Assembly (NCBI RefSeq): GCF_003386285.1
Contig: NZ_QPNC01000019.1
Span: 350,173 to 414,172, forward strand
Length of the DNA stretch: 64,000 bases
From: Nocardiopsis sp. FIRDI 009
GTDB lineage: Bacteria > Actinomycetota > Actinomycetes > Streptosporangiales > Streptosporangiaceae
Direction of reading: 5' to 3'
In this document: piece by piece, positions 25,928 through 34,792 of the stretch
Position numbering within the stretch: the stretch's first letter is position 1
How the letters are laid out: the number at the start of each line of letters is the position of its first letter
Notes under the pieces: model-generated
Seen by the model: the letters and a program-made list of their open reading frames with translations, nothing else
Told to the model about the DNA's origin: nothing
Databases searched by the model: none
Position numbers and translations under genes: made by a program

Positions 25928-25962
25928 CCGCTGTCGGCCACACGGGTGGTGGCCGACAGCGG
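25928..25962. promoter_or_regulatory. Perfect 14-bp inverted repeat in divergent spacer
   Basis: Arms CCGCTGTCGGCCAC (25928-25941) and GTGGCCGACAGCGG (25949-25962) flank a 7-nt loop ACGGGTG. It lies between divergent start codons, so a terminator role is not obvious; an operator or a hairpin in one of the 5' leaders is more likely. Confidence 0.6.
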
Positions 25963-26039
25963 TGACTGGTAGATGTTGGGTCACCTTCGCGACGCCCCTC
26001 ACGGGCGATGCTCGGCCTGTCCTCGCCCCCAGGAGCGTC

Positions 26040-27083
26040 ATGGACACGAACCCGCGGTCTGCGGGGACGGTCTCCGACCAGAACCGTAACCCCGCCCTGG
26101 GCCTCGTGCTGACCTGCCTGGGCTGGGCACTGCGTATTCTGGGCATGATGGTGGCCTCTAGCGGATACACGCTGGTCAGGCCCTTGGTGACCGAACCGGG
26201 CGAGGCCGTGGCGGCCCTGCCCTCATGGTTGCGCCTGGTGATCCTGCTCGTGGTCCTGGTGTTCGGGGGGCTGCTCTTCGGCTGGTCCTATCCCCTCCTC
26301 GTGCGGGGAGCCCGGCACCGCGCCAGGACCATCACCTCCTTCGAGCAGCTCGCGGGGGTGCGCTACGTGCTCTACCTGCGGTCCTTCGCCCTCGACACCC
26401 AGATGGCCCGGCCCACCCCCCAAGCTCCCGGATTCCTGATGGGTTCCCCCTTCGAGGTCCCAGGACGGACACAGGAGGAGTTCCTGATCCGCCAGGTCTC
26501 CCACCTGGGCCGGGTCATCGCGGTCGGACAACCAGGGGAGCGCCTGCCCCTGCTCGGAGCCCAACGCGGCTACCTCCCCCTCGACGACTGGCAGGACACG
26601 GTGAGCGCGCTGATCCAGGGCGCCCACGTGGTGGTGATGTCGGCGGCCCAGGGGCCGGGGACGGTCTGGGAGTTCACCGAGACGCTGCGGACGCTCTCCC
26701 CCATCCGGCTGGTGCTGTTGGTCAACTGCACGACCGAGGAGTACGACACGTTCCGCGCCGCCGTCGCCGAGGAGTACGCCGCCAGGTCGGACCGGGAGGC
26801 GGGTCCCTTCCGGGAGGGGGCGTGGCCACCGCTCCCCCGACTGCCGGACCTGCCGCCACCGCGCACGCGCACGCGGAGAAGCTGGGACCTTCCGCTCAGG
26901 GCGAGCATCGTCTTCGACCACGCCTGGCGGGCGACGCTCATCCCCTTCGAACCGGTCGTGCCACGCGTACGTCTGATCTGGACCGTGCGCCGACTGGTCC
27001 GCCGCGAACTGAAACCGGTACTGGGTCCCCTGTCCCGTCTGCCCCCGCCCGCGCCGCCCTCTCGGGGGCGGACGTACCGCTGA
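26040..27083 (+). CDS. Membrane protein with cytosolic Rossmann-like YLRSF domain
   Basis: Two predicted membrane helices (about residues 20-46 and 63-88) are followed by a soluble domain at 95-260. That domain has YVLYLRSFALD (109-119), a polar RTQEEFLIRQVSHLG (143-157), VIAVGQPGERLPLLGAQRGYLPLDDWQDTVSALIQGAHVVVMSAAQGPGTVWEFTETL. The strand-helix alternation and the WEF..TL helix resemble SLOG or TIR-like NAD/nucleotide-binding folds, but I cannot assign one with certainty. The basic Pro-rich tail (from 278) is probably flexible. The next gene follows after 35 nt. The start at 26040 follows AGGAGCGTC. Function unknown; a membrane signalling or immune effector is the best guess. Confidence 0.75.
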   Translation: MDTNPRSAGTVSDQNRNPALGLVLTCLGWALRILGMMVASSGYTLVRPLVTEPGEAVAALPSWLRLVILLVVLVFGGLLFGWSYPLLVRGARHRARTITSFEQLAGVRYVLYLRSFALDTQMARPTPQAPGFLMGSPFEVPGRTQEEFLIRQVSHLGRVIAVGQPGERLPLLGAQRGYLPLDDWQDTVSALIQGAHVVVMSAAQGPGTVWEFTETLRTLSPIRLVLLVNCTTEEYDTFRAAVAEEYAARSDREAGPFREGAWPPLPRLPDLPPPRTRTRRSWDLPLRASIVFDHAWRATLIPFEPVVPRVRLIWTVRRLVRRELKPVLGPLSRLPPPAPPSRGRTYR

Positions 27084-27118
27084 CGCGAACCGCCCCCCGT
27101 GGAAGGACATCCGCTCCG

Positions 27119-27628
27119 ATGGACGATCTCGATCGCAGGCTCTGGAACGACGACATCGGTCCGACGGCGTACGCGAACCTGGGGGAGAAGTACCAGAACG
27201 CGGTACTCGACCAGTACAAGACCTACGTCGAGATGGCCGACCGGATCAGTGCCCGGCGCAGCCTGACCAACACCTTCTTTCTGACGTTGAACTCCGCGGT
27301 GGTCACCGCCCTGGCGACACTGGCCGGACCCGCCTGGCACGACGTCGCGGCACCGCTCCTCGCCGCCGGGCTGGTCATCCTGCTGACGCAGTGCCTGACC
27401 TGGTTCTTCACGGTGCGCTCCTACCGGCAGCTCAACTCCGCCAAGTACACCGTGATCGGCGCGTTGGAGAAGAGGCTCCCGGCCCTGACCTACTCGGAGG
27501 GGGAATGGCTCGCCCTGGGCGAGGGCCGAGACTGGCGGAGGTACCTACCGCTGACTCAGGTGGAACAGAGCGTACCGCTCATCTTCGCCGCCAGTTACGT
27601 CCTCGGCTTCCTCGCCCTGCTGCTGTGA
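27119..27628 (+). CDS. RipA-family/SLATT-like small membrane protein
   Basis: A 169-aa protein with an N-terminal amphipathic stretch (LGEKYQNAVLDQYKTYVEMADRISARRSLTNTFFLTLN, residues 21-58), two helices (52-70 and 76-98), the motif RSYRQLNSAKYTVIGALEKRLPALTYSEGEW (100-130) and a C-terminal helix after LTQVEQSVP (151-169). This matches the RipA-like octameric membrane proteins and closely resembles SLATT 2-TM effectors known from nucleotide-signal immune systems. GGAAGG lies 10 nt before the ATG. It is 35 nt downstream of the YLRSF protein gene, so the two are one operon. Confidence 0.75.
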   Translation: MDDLDRRLWNDDIGPTAYANLGEKYQNAVLDQYKTYVEMADRISARRSLTNTFFLTLNSAVVTALATLAGPAWHDVAAPLLAAGLVILLTQCLTWFFTVRSYRQLNSAKYTVIGALEKRLPALTYSEGEWLALGEGRDWRRYLPLTQVEQSVPLIFAASYVLGFLALLL

Positions 27629-27872
27629 CAGCAGACCAGATACGCGGCTCCTCGTGGGCGTCCGGGCGGCCGGGGGCGAACACCGCCCTCATCTGCGCGA
27701 ACCCGACCCCCGCTCGTACACCGAGCCAGAACGGCGTCCACATCTTCGTGGCTTACGCCACTACGGCGGCTCTCCCGGTGTGCGCAAGACTGCCCGGCAC
27801 AGGCTGCGGCGCGTCCTGAGGGCGGGGACCGACGCCACAGGGACATCACCAAGCACAGGGGAGGACAACCCG

Positions 27873-28613
27873 GTGAGCGTGCAGCAGTACGACGAGATCG
27901 GTGAGGCGTTCGAGGGCTTCAAGGCCCTGCCGTTGGCGCACTACGCGGAGGTGCCCAGCTTCCTGGCCCTGGTCGGGGACGTGCGCGGAAAGTCGGTCCT
28001 GGACCTGGCCTCCGGCACCGGCTTCTACAGCAGGGAGTTCAGGCGGCGCGGCGCCACGCGGGTGCTCGGGGTCGACATCTCCACCGAGATGGTCGCCGTC
28101 GCACGGGAGCTGGAGGAGCGCGATCCGCTGGGCGTGCGCTACGAGGTGGGCGACGTGTCCGAGCTGCGCCCCCTCGACCGCCGCTTCGACGTCGCCCTGG
28201 CGGTCCAGCTGCTCAACTACGCCGAGGACGTCGCCGCCATGGAGCGGATGTGCCGCAACGTGCACCGGAGCCTGGTGCCCGGAGGCGAGTTCTTCGTGCT
28301 CGCCCAGAGACCCGACTACCGCTTCGACGGGCCGCCCCTGGACAAGTACGGTTTCCGCACCGAACTGACCGGTGAGCAGGCCGAGGCCGGACCACGGGTA
28401 AGGACCACGGCGCTGCTCGACCCGCCGGTCACGTTCGGCGCCACCTGCCCGCGCCGGGAGGTCTACGAACGGTGCCTGCGGGCGGCCGGGTTCGACGAGC
28501 TGACCTGGGTGCCGTTGGAGGTGTCCGACGCCGGGGTGGCCGAGTACGGCGCGGACTTCTGGGCGGACCTGCTCGACAACCCGCCGCTGGAGATGCTGCG
28601 CTGCCGCGCCTGA
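27873..28613 (+). CDS. SAM-dependent class I methyltransferase
   Basis: A 246-aa enzyme with the SAM-binding motif I VLDLASGTGFYSREFRRRG (residues 42-60), the acidic motif GVDISTEMVAVA and motif II/III FDVALAVQLLNYA. It opens with YDEIGEAFEGFKALPLAHYAEVPSFL, common in actinomycete small-molecule methyltransferases. The GTG at 27873 follows GGGGAGGACAACC. The acceptor is unknown. The 244-bp gap before it (27629-27872) contains no convincing gene. It converges on the pabAB-like gene with 24 nt between stops. Confidence 0.88.
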   Translation: MSVQQYDEIGEAFEGFKALPLAHYAEVPSFLALVGDVRGKSVLDLASGTGFYSREFRRRGATRVLGVDISTEMVAVARELEERDPLGVRYEVGDVSELRPLDRRFDVALAVQLLNYAEDVAAMERMCRNVHRSLVPGGEFFVLAQRPDYRFDGPPLDKYGFRTELTGEQAEAGPRVRTTALLDPPVTFGATCPRREVYERCLRAAGFDELTWVPLEVSDAGVAEYGADFWADLLDNPPLEMLRCRA

Positions 28614-28637
28614 CCGACGACCGGACGCCTTCGGAGG

Positions 28638-30698
28638 TCAGCGCGCACGTGCGGGCACGGCGGCCTTGAGCAGCATCTCCTCGTACTCGTCGGCGGGGTC
28701 GGAGTCCAGCACGATCGCGCCCCCCGCGCCGATCGTCAGCTCCCCGCCGGCACGCACGGCGGTGCGGATGACGACGCTCAGGTCGGCGGTCCCCGAGTGC
28801 GACAGGTAGCCCAACGCCCCGGAGTACACACCCCGCGCCGACGACTCCAACCGGTCGATGATCTCCATCGTCCGCAGCTTGGGCGCACCGGTCATCGACC
28901 CGCCGGGGAAGCAGGCCCGGACGGCGTCCAGGGTGGTCACGTCCGGCCGCAGCCGCCCCCGCACGGTGGAGACCAGCTGGTGGACGGTGGCGTAGGACTC
29001 CGTGTACATGAACGCGGGCACCTCCACACTGCCGACCTCGCACACCCGGCCCAGGTCGTTGCGGAGCAGGTCCACGATCATGAGGTTCTCGGCGCGTGTC
29101 TTGGCGCCCGTGCGCAGCTCCTCGGCGGCGCGGCGGTCGGTGTCGGGGTCGGGGTGGCGGGGGGCGGTGCCCTTGATGGGACGGCTCTCCGCCACCCGGT
29201 CGGCGTCCACCCTCAGGAAGCGTTCGGGTGAGGCGCTCAGGACGCTCACCGGCCCCAGGCGCAGCAGGGCCGCGTAGGGGGCCGGACTGGCGGCGCGCAG
29301 CCGCCGGTACAGGTCGAGGTCGTCGGAGGCGTCGTCGGGGAGCCGCACCCGGTTGGTCAGGCAGATCTCGTAGCTCTCCCCCTCGGTGAGGTGGCCCAGG
29401 CACTCCTTGACGTCGGTGACGTAGTCCTCGCGGGGGCGCTCCAGGTGGGCGCCCAGGTCCACGGCCGGTCCGGCGGGCGGGGGCGGAGGCACGGGGGGCA
29501 GGGCGCAGAGCGTCCTGAGGGTGTGTTCGGCCCAGGCGTGGGCGTCGTCGGCGTCGTCGTGCACGACGTAGGTGCGGTCCTCGGCGTGGTCGACGGCGAC
29601 GAAGCGGTCGCAGCGCATCCACACCGCGTCGGGGGTGGGCGAGGTGTGGGTGTTGGCGGCGCCGCAGTCGGCCTTGAGCTCGTAGCCGAAGTAGCCCACG
29701 TGCCCGCCGGTGAAGTCGAACGGCAGATCGGTGGGGGCGGTGGGGCGGGTGCGCCGGTCGAGGACGTCGAAGATCGTGCCGGGTTCGCGCCGCTCGGAGC
29801 CGTCGGCGTCGCGGACGCGGACCTCGCCGTCGTCGACGCGGTAGGTGAGGATCTCGCCGGTGGCGGCGCCGAGGAAGGAGAAGCGGGCGGTCCCCTCGGG
29901 GCGGGAGCTGTCCAGCCAGAACGCGTACTCGGCGGCGCCGTACAGGTGGGCGAAGGCGGCCTCGGTGTCCACCGCGTGGTCGAGGACGTGTACGCGGGGT
30001 GCGTGCGGTTCGGGCATGGCGGGTCTTCGAAGCCGTCCGGTGACGGCGGACGCGGCGCCGTCCAGGGTCGGGGCGGTCCCAGGGGTGGTGCGCCCTCGTC
30101 CGGCGGTTCCTGTCCGCACGAGGGGGCGGGCCAGCCGCAGGAAGTTGGCGACCAGGTCGGCTCCGGCGTCGCTGGCGATCGACTCGGGGTGGAACTGCAC
30201 GCCCCAGCGTGGGAGTTCCCGGTGTTCCAGGCCCATGACCACGCCGTCCTCGGCCCAGGCGGTGGCGGTCAGCGGTGCGGTGAACGGCTCGGGAACGGCC
30301 AGGGAGTGGTAGCGCACGGCGGTCAGGTCCTGGGGCAGCCCCTGGAAGAGGCCGCGGCCGGTGTGCCGGACCCGGGTGAGGTGGCCGTGGCGCGGGACGG
30401 GGGCGGCGGTGACGTCGGCTCCTGCCAGGTGGGCGATGGCCTGGTGGCCCAGGCACACGCCCAGGACCGGCAGGTGGGTGCGGGCCAGCAGTTCGGGCAC
30501 CCGGCCCAGGTCACGGGGGTTGTGCGGGCGTCCGGGGCCCGGGGAGACCACCACGGCGTCGAAGGCGGCGGGGTCCAGTTCGTCCCAGCGGACGTCGTCG
30601 TTCGTGAGCACCTCGGGGGACTCGCCCAGCACCCGCGCCAGCAGTTGGTGGAGGTTGTAGGTATAGGAGTCGTGGTTGTCGATCAACAGCAGGCGCAT
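28638..30698 (-). CDS. pabB: Fused aminodeoxychorismate synthase (PabA-PabB)
   Basis: A 686-aa fusion. The N-terminal class I glutamine amidotransferase has LLIDNHDSYTYNLHQLL, the Cys motif GVCLGHQAIA and the His-Glu motif GVQFHPESI. A linker leads to the chorismate-binding half with GHVGYFGYELKADCG, SPERFLRV, RPIKGTAPRHPDPDTDRRAAEEL and GGSMTGAPKLRTMEIIDRL. The PIKGT lysine distinguishes aminodeoxychorismate synthase from anthranilate synthase (PIAGT). It makes 4-amino-4-deoxychorismate for folate or an aromatic antibiotic precursor. No lyase (PabC) is adjacent. The start was set at MRLLLIDNHDSYTYN; the longer frame is non-coding. Confidence 0.94.
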   Translation of the reverse strand: MRLLLIDNHDSYTYNLHQLLARVLGESPEVLTNDDVRWDELDPAAFDAVVVSPGPGRPHNPRDLGRVPELLARTHLPVLGVCLGHQAIAHLAGADVTAAPVPRHGHLTRVRHTGRGLFQGLPQDLTAVRYHSLAVPEPFTAPLTATAWAEDGVVMGLEHRELPRWGVQFHPESIASDAGADLVANFLRLARPLVRTGTAGRGRTTPGTAPTLDGAASAVTGRLRRPAMPEPHAPRVHVLDHAVDTEAAFAHLYGAAEYAFWLDSSRPEGTARFSFLGAATGEILTYRVDDGEVRVRDADGSERREPGTIFDVLDRRTRPTAPTDLPFDFTGGHVGYFGYELKADCGAANTHTSPTPDAVWMRCDRFVAVDHAEDRTYVVHDDADDAHAWAEHTLRTLCALPPVPPPPPAGPAVDLGAHLERPREDYVTDVKECLGHLTEGESYEICLTNRVRLPDDASDDLDLYRRLRAASPAPYAALLRLGPVSVLSASPERFLRVDADRVAESRPIKGTAPRHPDPDTDRRAAEELRTGAKTRAENLMIVDLLRNDLGRVCEVGSVEVPAFMYTESYATVHQLVSTVRGRLRPDVTTLDAVRACFPGGSMTGAPKLRTMEIIDRLESSARGVYSGALGYLSHSGTADLSVVIRTAVRAGGELTIGAGGAIVLDSDPADEYEEMLLKAAVPARAR

Positions 30699-30919
30699 CA
30701 GGGAAGTCCGAGGTAGAGGGGCCGCAGGCTCGGGGTTCGTCCGGCCTGACCGAGGTCCGCCCGGGACCTTGGCTCCGGCGTGCGCTCCCGAGGGCGTGTG
30801 GGACCGGACCCGATCGCGCCCACCCCGGCCGGATGGGTGACCGAGCCGATGACCAGCGTATCCGCTGTGTCCCCTGTGCGCGTATCGTCCCTCCTGCCGG
30901 TTGTGGTGACGGTACGCGC

Positions 30920-31420
30920 TCACCTGGCCCGGTCTCCCCGCCACCCGGGCGCCACCCACTCCGCCAGCGCCTCGAAGTCCCTCGCCGTGAGTCCTCTGGC
31001 CGGGTCCACCCCGTACAGCAGCGCGGGTCCGGCGTGCCACAGGTCGACCCAGTCCCGGTCGGCGTCGGTGATCTCGTCGTCCACCCAGGCGAACGGCCGG
31101 CCGTCAGCGTACTCCACGACGCCGGGGGTCTTGGCGTGCACCGGCCCGGGTGCGCCGTGGTCGGGGAACTCGCACACGGGAAGTCCCGGGAGCCCGATAC
31201 GGGGGGCGATGTGGACGTTGGCGTCGTGCCCCCACGTGGTGGCCCACACCAGGTCGTAGGGCAGCGCGGCCAGGGCCGCTCCGTGTCCGTGGTTGAGCAG
31301 CACCTGGAAGCCGTTCGCCCGCCACCTGCGGTAACCGTGGCGGTAGGCGGCCCGGTGGCTGCCCGCGTAGGGGTTGAGGGGGCCGTCGACGTCGATGAAC
31401 AGCAGGGGTCGCTGGTCCAT
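30920..31420 (-). CDS. HAD-like protein of unknown function
   Basis: A 166-aa protein beginning PLLFIDVDGPLNPYAGSHRAAYRHGYRRW, with the DxD motif (IDVDGPL) of HAD phosphatases. Further motifs are YDLVWATTWGHDANVHIAPRIGLPGLPVCEF and FAWVDDEITDADRDW, where the DDE could be motif IV. The usual motif II Ser/Thr and motif III Lys are seen only as TTW and HAKTPG. It is likely a small-molecule phosphatase with no pathway partner nearby. ATG at 31420. Genes at 31495 and 31420 are on one strand, 74 nt apart. Confidence 0.78.
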   Translation of the reverse strand: MDQRPLLFIDVDGPLNPYAGSHRAAYRHGYRRWRANGFQVLLNHGHGAALAALPYDLVWATTWGHDANVHIAPRIGLPGLPVCEFPDHGAPGPVHAKTPGVVEYADGRPFAWVDDEITDADRDWVDLWHAGPALLYGVDPARGLTARDFEALAEWVAPGWRGDRAR

Positions 31421-31494
31421 GTGGGTTCTCGTCCGTTCCTCGCGGGGGTGGGTGCCTCGTGCGCCGGACCGGGCGCGCCCGCCGGGGCGCCGGG

Positions 31495-32226
31495 TCAGGC
31501 CGGGCCGTAGACGCTGACGTGGAGGGGACTCGATGCGTCGAACCGCTCCCCGTTCCACCCTCCCGACCTCTCGACCAGGCGCAGACCGGCCAGTCGGGCC
31601 ATGAGATCCATCTCCGACGGCCAGATCAGGCGGCAGGAGATGGGCTCCAGCCTGATGCCGTCGGCGCCGAGGCTCACGTGGTTCTCGTCGAGGATCTGCG
31701 TGACGTGGTCGTACTGGTTCACGTCGAGGGTCACCGCTCCCGCGGTGAGGCGTTCGACGTTGACGAACCGCTCACCCCGGATCCACGCCCAGGGCGGTGC
31801 GGCCTCGACCACGAACACCCCGCCCTCGTCCAGGTGGCGGGCGGCGTTCCGGAAGCACGCGATCTGACCCTCCTGGGTCAGGATGTTGTAGACGGTGTTG
31901 TAGACCAGGTAGACCAGCGGATAGGTCCTGCCGGTGGTCTCGGCGGCCATGTCACCGACGATCACGTCCAGGTCCGCGCCCCCCGGCTTCTCACGCAGCC
32001 TGGACACCATGTGCGGGGAGAGTTCGATGCCGTCGACCCGCACACCGTGTTCGGCGAGTGGGAGCGCGACACGGCCGGTCCCGATCGCGAACTCCAGGGC
32101 CCTTCCGTGTCGTGCGTACCCGGCCAGGAAGGAGGCCGCGGCCTCCTCGTCGCCACGGAGGTGGTCGTCGTAGCGTCGCGCGGTGTCCGGTCCGAAACTG
32201 GTCTCGGGGTGGAAGCCTTCCATCAT
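31495..32226 (-). CDS. SAM-dependent methyltransferase
   Basis: A 243-aa class I methyltransferase with motif I ALEFAIGTGRVALPLAEHG (residues 43-61), GIELSPHMVSRLREKPGG and DVIVGDMAA. The distal YLVYNTVYNILTQEGQIACFRNAARHLDEGGVFVVEA and YDHVTQILDENHVSL are typical of an actinomycete group often found in natural-product or toxin loci. Two ATG codons at 32226/32223 are possible starts. Substrate unknown. The 248-bp spacer to divergent bioB (32227-32474) holds TGTACAAGACTT but no clear dyad. Confidence 0.87.
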   Translation of the reverse strand: MMEGFHPETSFGPDTARRYDDHLRGDEEAAASFLAGYARHGRALEFAIGTGRVALPLAEHGVRVDGIELSPHMVSRLREKPGGADLDVIVGDMAAETTGRTYPLVYLVYNTVYNILTQEGQIACFRNAARHLDEGGVFVVEAAPPWAWIRGERFVNVERLTAGAVTLDVNQYDHVTQILDENHVSLGADGIRLEPISCRLIWPSEMDLMARLAGLRLVERSGGWNGERFDASSPLHVSVYGPA

Positions 32227-32474
32227 GGGCCGCCAGTCTTCCGACCGACGCCGGAGGCGACAACCCGTTTTCCCGGCGGCCGTGCGCGGAGCCGTCCCGC
32301 GCCGCGGCTGGTGCCGATGCCGTCCCGGCGGTACCCTGACCAGCCTCCCCCGCGGGGTGTCCCTTCCGGAAAGGGGCGGGGCCGGGAAACAGCCGACGTG
32401 TACAAGACTTCGGCCGTGATTTTGGCGGGTTCGACGGATGCGCTCCGCGCGAGGAACACTCCAGGATCGTCACC

Positions 32475-33536
32475 GTGACGACTTTCCACTCTCTGGCCGA
32501 CAAGGCCCTCCGACGTGAGACGCCCACCCGCGACGAGCTTCGCCAGGTCCTGAGCAGCTCCGACGACGACCTGATGGATCTGGTCGCCGCCGCGTTCCGG
32601 GTCCGGCTGCGCTACTTCGGCCGCCGGGTCAAGCTCAACTACCTCGTGAACATGAAGAGTGGACTGTGCCCGGAGGACTGCTTCTACTGTTCACAGCGGC
32701 TCGGCTCCGAGGCCGACACCCTCAAGTACACCTGGCTCAAACCCGACCAGACCCGTGAGGCGGTCTCCGCCGGGGTCGAGGCCGGAGCCAGCCGGGTGTG
32801 CCTGGTCGCCAGCGGGCGCGGCCCCACCGACCGCGACGTCGACCGCCTGGCCCCCACCATCTCCGACATCAAGTCCGAGTTCCCCGGGGTCGAGGTGTGC
32901 GCCTGCCTGGGCCTGCTCTCCGACGGCCAGGCCGACCGCCTGCGTGAGGCGGGCGTGGACGCCTACAACCACAACCTCAACACCTCCGAGGAGCGCTACG
33001 CCGACATCTGCACCACCCACGAGTTCTCCGACCGGGTGGAGACCGTGGAACAGGCCAAGCACGCGGGCCTGTCACCCTGCTCGGGACTGATCGCGGGAAT
33101 GAAGGAGAGCGACGACGACCTCATCGACGCCCTCCTGGCCCTGCGCGACCTGGAGCCGGACTCGGTGCCGATCAACTTCCTCATGCCCTTCGAGGGAACC
33201 CCCCTGGAGGGCACCTGGGAGCTGACCCCCCAACGCTGTCTGCGCATCGTGGCCGCCGCCCGCTTCGTCTTCCCCGACGTGGAGGTGCGCCTGGCCGGTG
33301 GCCGCGAGATCCACCTGCGCTCCCTCCAGCCGCTGGCCCTGCACATCGCCAACTCGATCTTCCTTGGCGACTACCTGACCAGTGAGGGCCAGGCGGGCAG
33401 GGCCGACCGGGAGATGATCGAGGACGCCGGGTTCGAGGTGCAGGGCGCCGGGGAGCCGACCCTGCCCAAGGAGCGGCACGACCTGCTCAGGGCGCGCCAG
33501 CGCGGCGCCGGAACCGCTCTTCCGCCCAACGCCTGA
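32475..33536 (+). CDS. bioB: Biotin synthase
   Basis: A 353-aa radical SAM enzyme that inserts sulfur into dethiobiotin. The radical SAM triad CPEDCFYC is at Cys65, Cys69 and Cys72. [67 protein letters not shown] includes the Cys residues that bind the sacrificial [2Fe-2S] cluster, and [15 protein letters not shown] the conserved Arg. The GTG at 32475 follows AGGATCGTCACC. No other bio genes are nearby. A diverged copy of its last 47 bp recurs at 36157. Confidence 0.95.
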   Translation: MTTFHSLADKALRRETPTRDELRQVLSSSDDDLMDLVAAAFRVRLRYFGRRVKLNYLVNMKSGLCPEDCFYCSQRLGSEADTLKYTWLKPDQTREAVSAGVEAGASRVCLVASGRGPTDRDVDRLAPTISDIKSEFPGVEVCACLGLLSDGQADRLREAGVDAYNHNLNTSEERYADICTTHEFSDRVETVEQAKHAGLSPCSGLIAGMKESDDDLIDALLALRDLEPDSVPINFLMPFEGTPLEGTWELTPQRCLRIVAAARFVFPDVEVRLAGGREIHLRSLQPLALHIANSIFLGDYLTSEGQAGRADREMIEDAGFEVQGAGEPTLPKERHDLLRARQRGAGTALPPNA

Positions 33537-33537
33537 C
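33491..33537 (+). repeat. Direct repeat copy A: 3' end of bioB
   Basis: The last 47 bp ending at the bioB stop region are 43/47 identical to 36157-36203. The two copies flank the thiolase/thioesterase/HxlR block. Confidence 0.8.
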
Positions 33538-33550
33538 GGAGGCGGCGCCG

Positions 33551-33576
33551 CAGGGCCGACCGCCCGGTCGGCCCTG
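33551..33576. terminator. Terminator between convergent bioB and thiolase genes
   Basis: Stem CAGGGCCGAC / GTCGGCCCTG (10 bp) with a 6-nt loop lies 14 nt after the bioB stop. Confidence 0.7.
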
Positions 33577-33589
33577 GAAGGTGTCCGGG

Positions 33590-34759
33590 TCAGATCCGTT
33601 CGACGACGGTCGCGTTGGACAGTCCTCCCGCCTCGCACATGGCCTGGAGCCCGTACCGGCCGCCGTGCTCGTGCAGGGCGTGCACGAGCGTGGTCATCAG
33701 TCTGGCGCCACTGGCCCCGAGCGGGTGCCCGATCGCGATGGCGCCGCCGTTGACGTTGACCCGGTCCGGGTCGGCGCCGGTCTCCTCGGCCCAGGCCAGG
33801 ACGACGGACGCGAACGCCTCGTTGATCTCGAACAGGTCGATGTCGTCCATGGACAGCCCGGCGCGGTCCAGAACCTTGCGGGTCGCGGGGATGACCGCGG
33901 TGAGCATGTGGAGGGGGTCGTCCGCGGCCACGGCGAAGCTGTGCAGCCGGGCCAGGGGCGTCAGGCCCAGGGCGGCGGCGGTGTCGGCGCCCATGATGAG
34001 CACGGCGGCGCTGCCGTCGCTGAGCGGGCTGGCGTTGCCCGCGGTGACGTTCCAGGTGATCTGCGGGAAGCGGGCGGCCGTGGCGTCGTCGCGGTAGGCG
34101 GGGCGCAGGGCGGCGAGCGTCTGCGGGGTGCCGCCCTCGCGGATGCCCTCGTCGGTGGTGAGCCCGTTGACGGGGACGAGTTGGGTGTCGAACGCGCCGC
34201 GCCGGGTGGCGTCGGCGGCGCGGGCGTGGCTGGTGAGCGCGAACTCGTCCATCCGCTGCCGGGAGACGCCCCAGCGCGCGGCGATGAGTTCGGCGGCGAT
34301 GCCCTGTCCGACCAGGCCCTCGGGGTAGCGCTCGGCGAAGCCCTCCCCCAACGGGTCGGCGGATCCGGCCAGGTTGGCGCCCATGGGGACGCGGCCCATC
34401 GACTCGACCCCGGCGGCGACGGCGATGTCGTAGGCGCCGGCGATGACGCCCTGGGCGGCGAAGTGGACGGCCTGTTGGCTGCTGCCGCACTGGCGGTCGA
34501 CGGTGGTGGCGGGCACGGATTCGGGGAACCCGGCGGCCAGGAGCGCGCGGCGGGTCATGTTGGCGGCCTGTTCGCCGTGCTGGGTGACCACGCCGCCGAT
34601 GACGTCGTCCACCAGGGCGGGGTCCAGGCCGGTGCGTTCGATGAGGGCGCGGAGGCTGTGGGCGAGCAGGTCCACGGCGTTGACCTCGTGTAGGGCGCCG
34701 GTGGGTTTGCCCTTGCCGACGGGGGTTCTGACTGCGTCGACGATGACGGCTTCTCGCAT
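33590..34759 (-). CDS. Acetyl-CoA C-acyltransferase (thiolase)
   Basis: A 389-aa thiolase of the degradative FadA type. The nucleophile is Cys91 in DRQCGSSQQAVH; other active-site motifs are NEAFASV, GGAIAIGHPLGASGARL (His) and MCEAGGLSNATV (second Cys). It cleaves 3-ketoacyl-CoA with CoA, or condenses acetyl-CoA units. It is 33 nt downstream of the thioesterase gene on the same strand, so both are one operon, probably repressed by the HxlR protein. ATG at 34759 has AGGACACC upstream. Confidence 0.94.
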   Translation of the reverse strand: MREAVIVDAVRTPVGKGKPTGALHEVNAVDLLAHSLRALIERTGLDPALVDDVIGGVVTQHGEQAANMTRRALLAAGFPESVPATTVDRQCGSSQQAVHFAAQGVIAGAYDIAVAAGVESMGRVPMGANLAGSADPLGEGFAERYPEGLVGQGIAAELIAARWGVSRQRMDEFALTSHARAADATRRGAFDTQLVPVNGLTTDEGIREGGTPQTLAALRPAYRDDATAARFPQITWNVTAGNASPLSDGSAAVLIMGADTAAALGLTPLARLHSFAVAADDPLHMLTAVIPATRKVLDRAGLSMDDIDLFEINEAFASVVLAWAEETGADPDRVNVNGGAIAIGHPLGASGARLMTTLVHALHEHGGRYGLQAMCEAGGLSNATVVERI

Positions 34760-34792
34760 GGCGGTGTCCTTGGCGTCGGGGTGGGGTGTGGG

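Noticed and set aside
22827..25943. A 1038-aa open frame on the minus strand opposite the 5'-nucleotidase
   Set aside because: It is Gly/Val/His-rich, has no motifs and mirrors the third-codon GC bias of the real plus-strand gene.
27629..27872. A possible small gene between the RipA-like and methyltransferase genes
   Set aside because: No frame has a ribosome site plus normal composition; hydrophobic or zinc motifs are absent.
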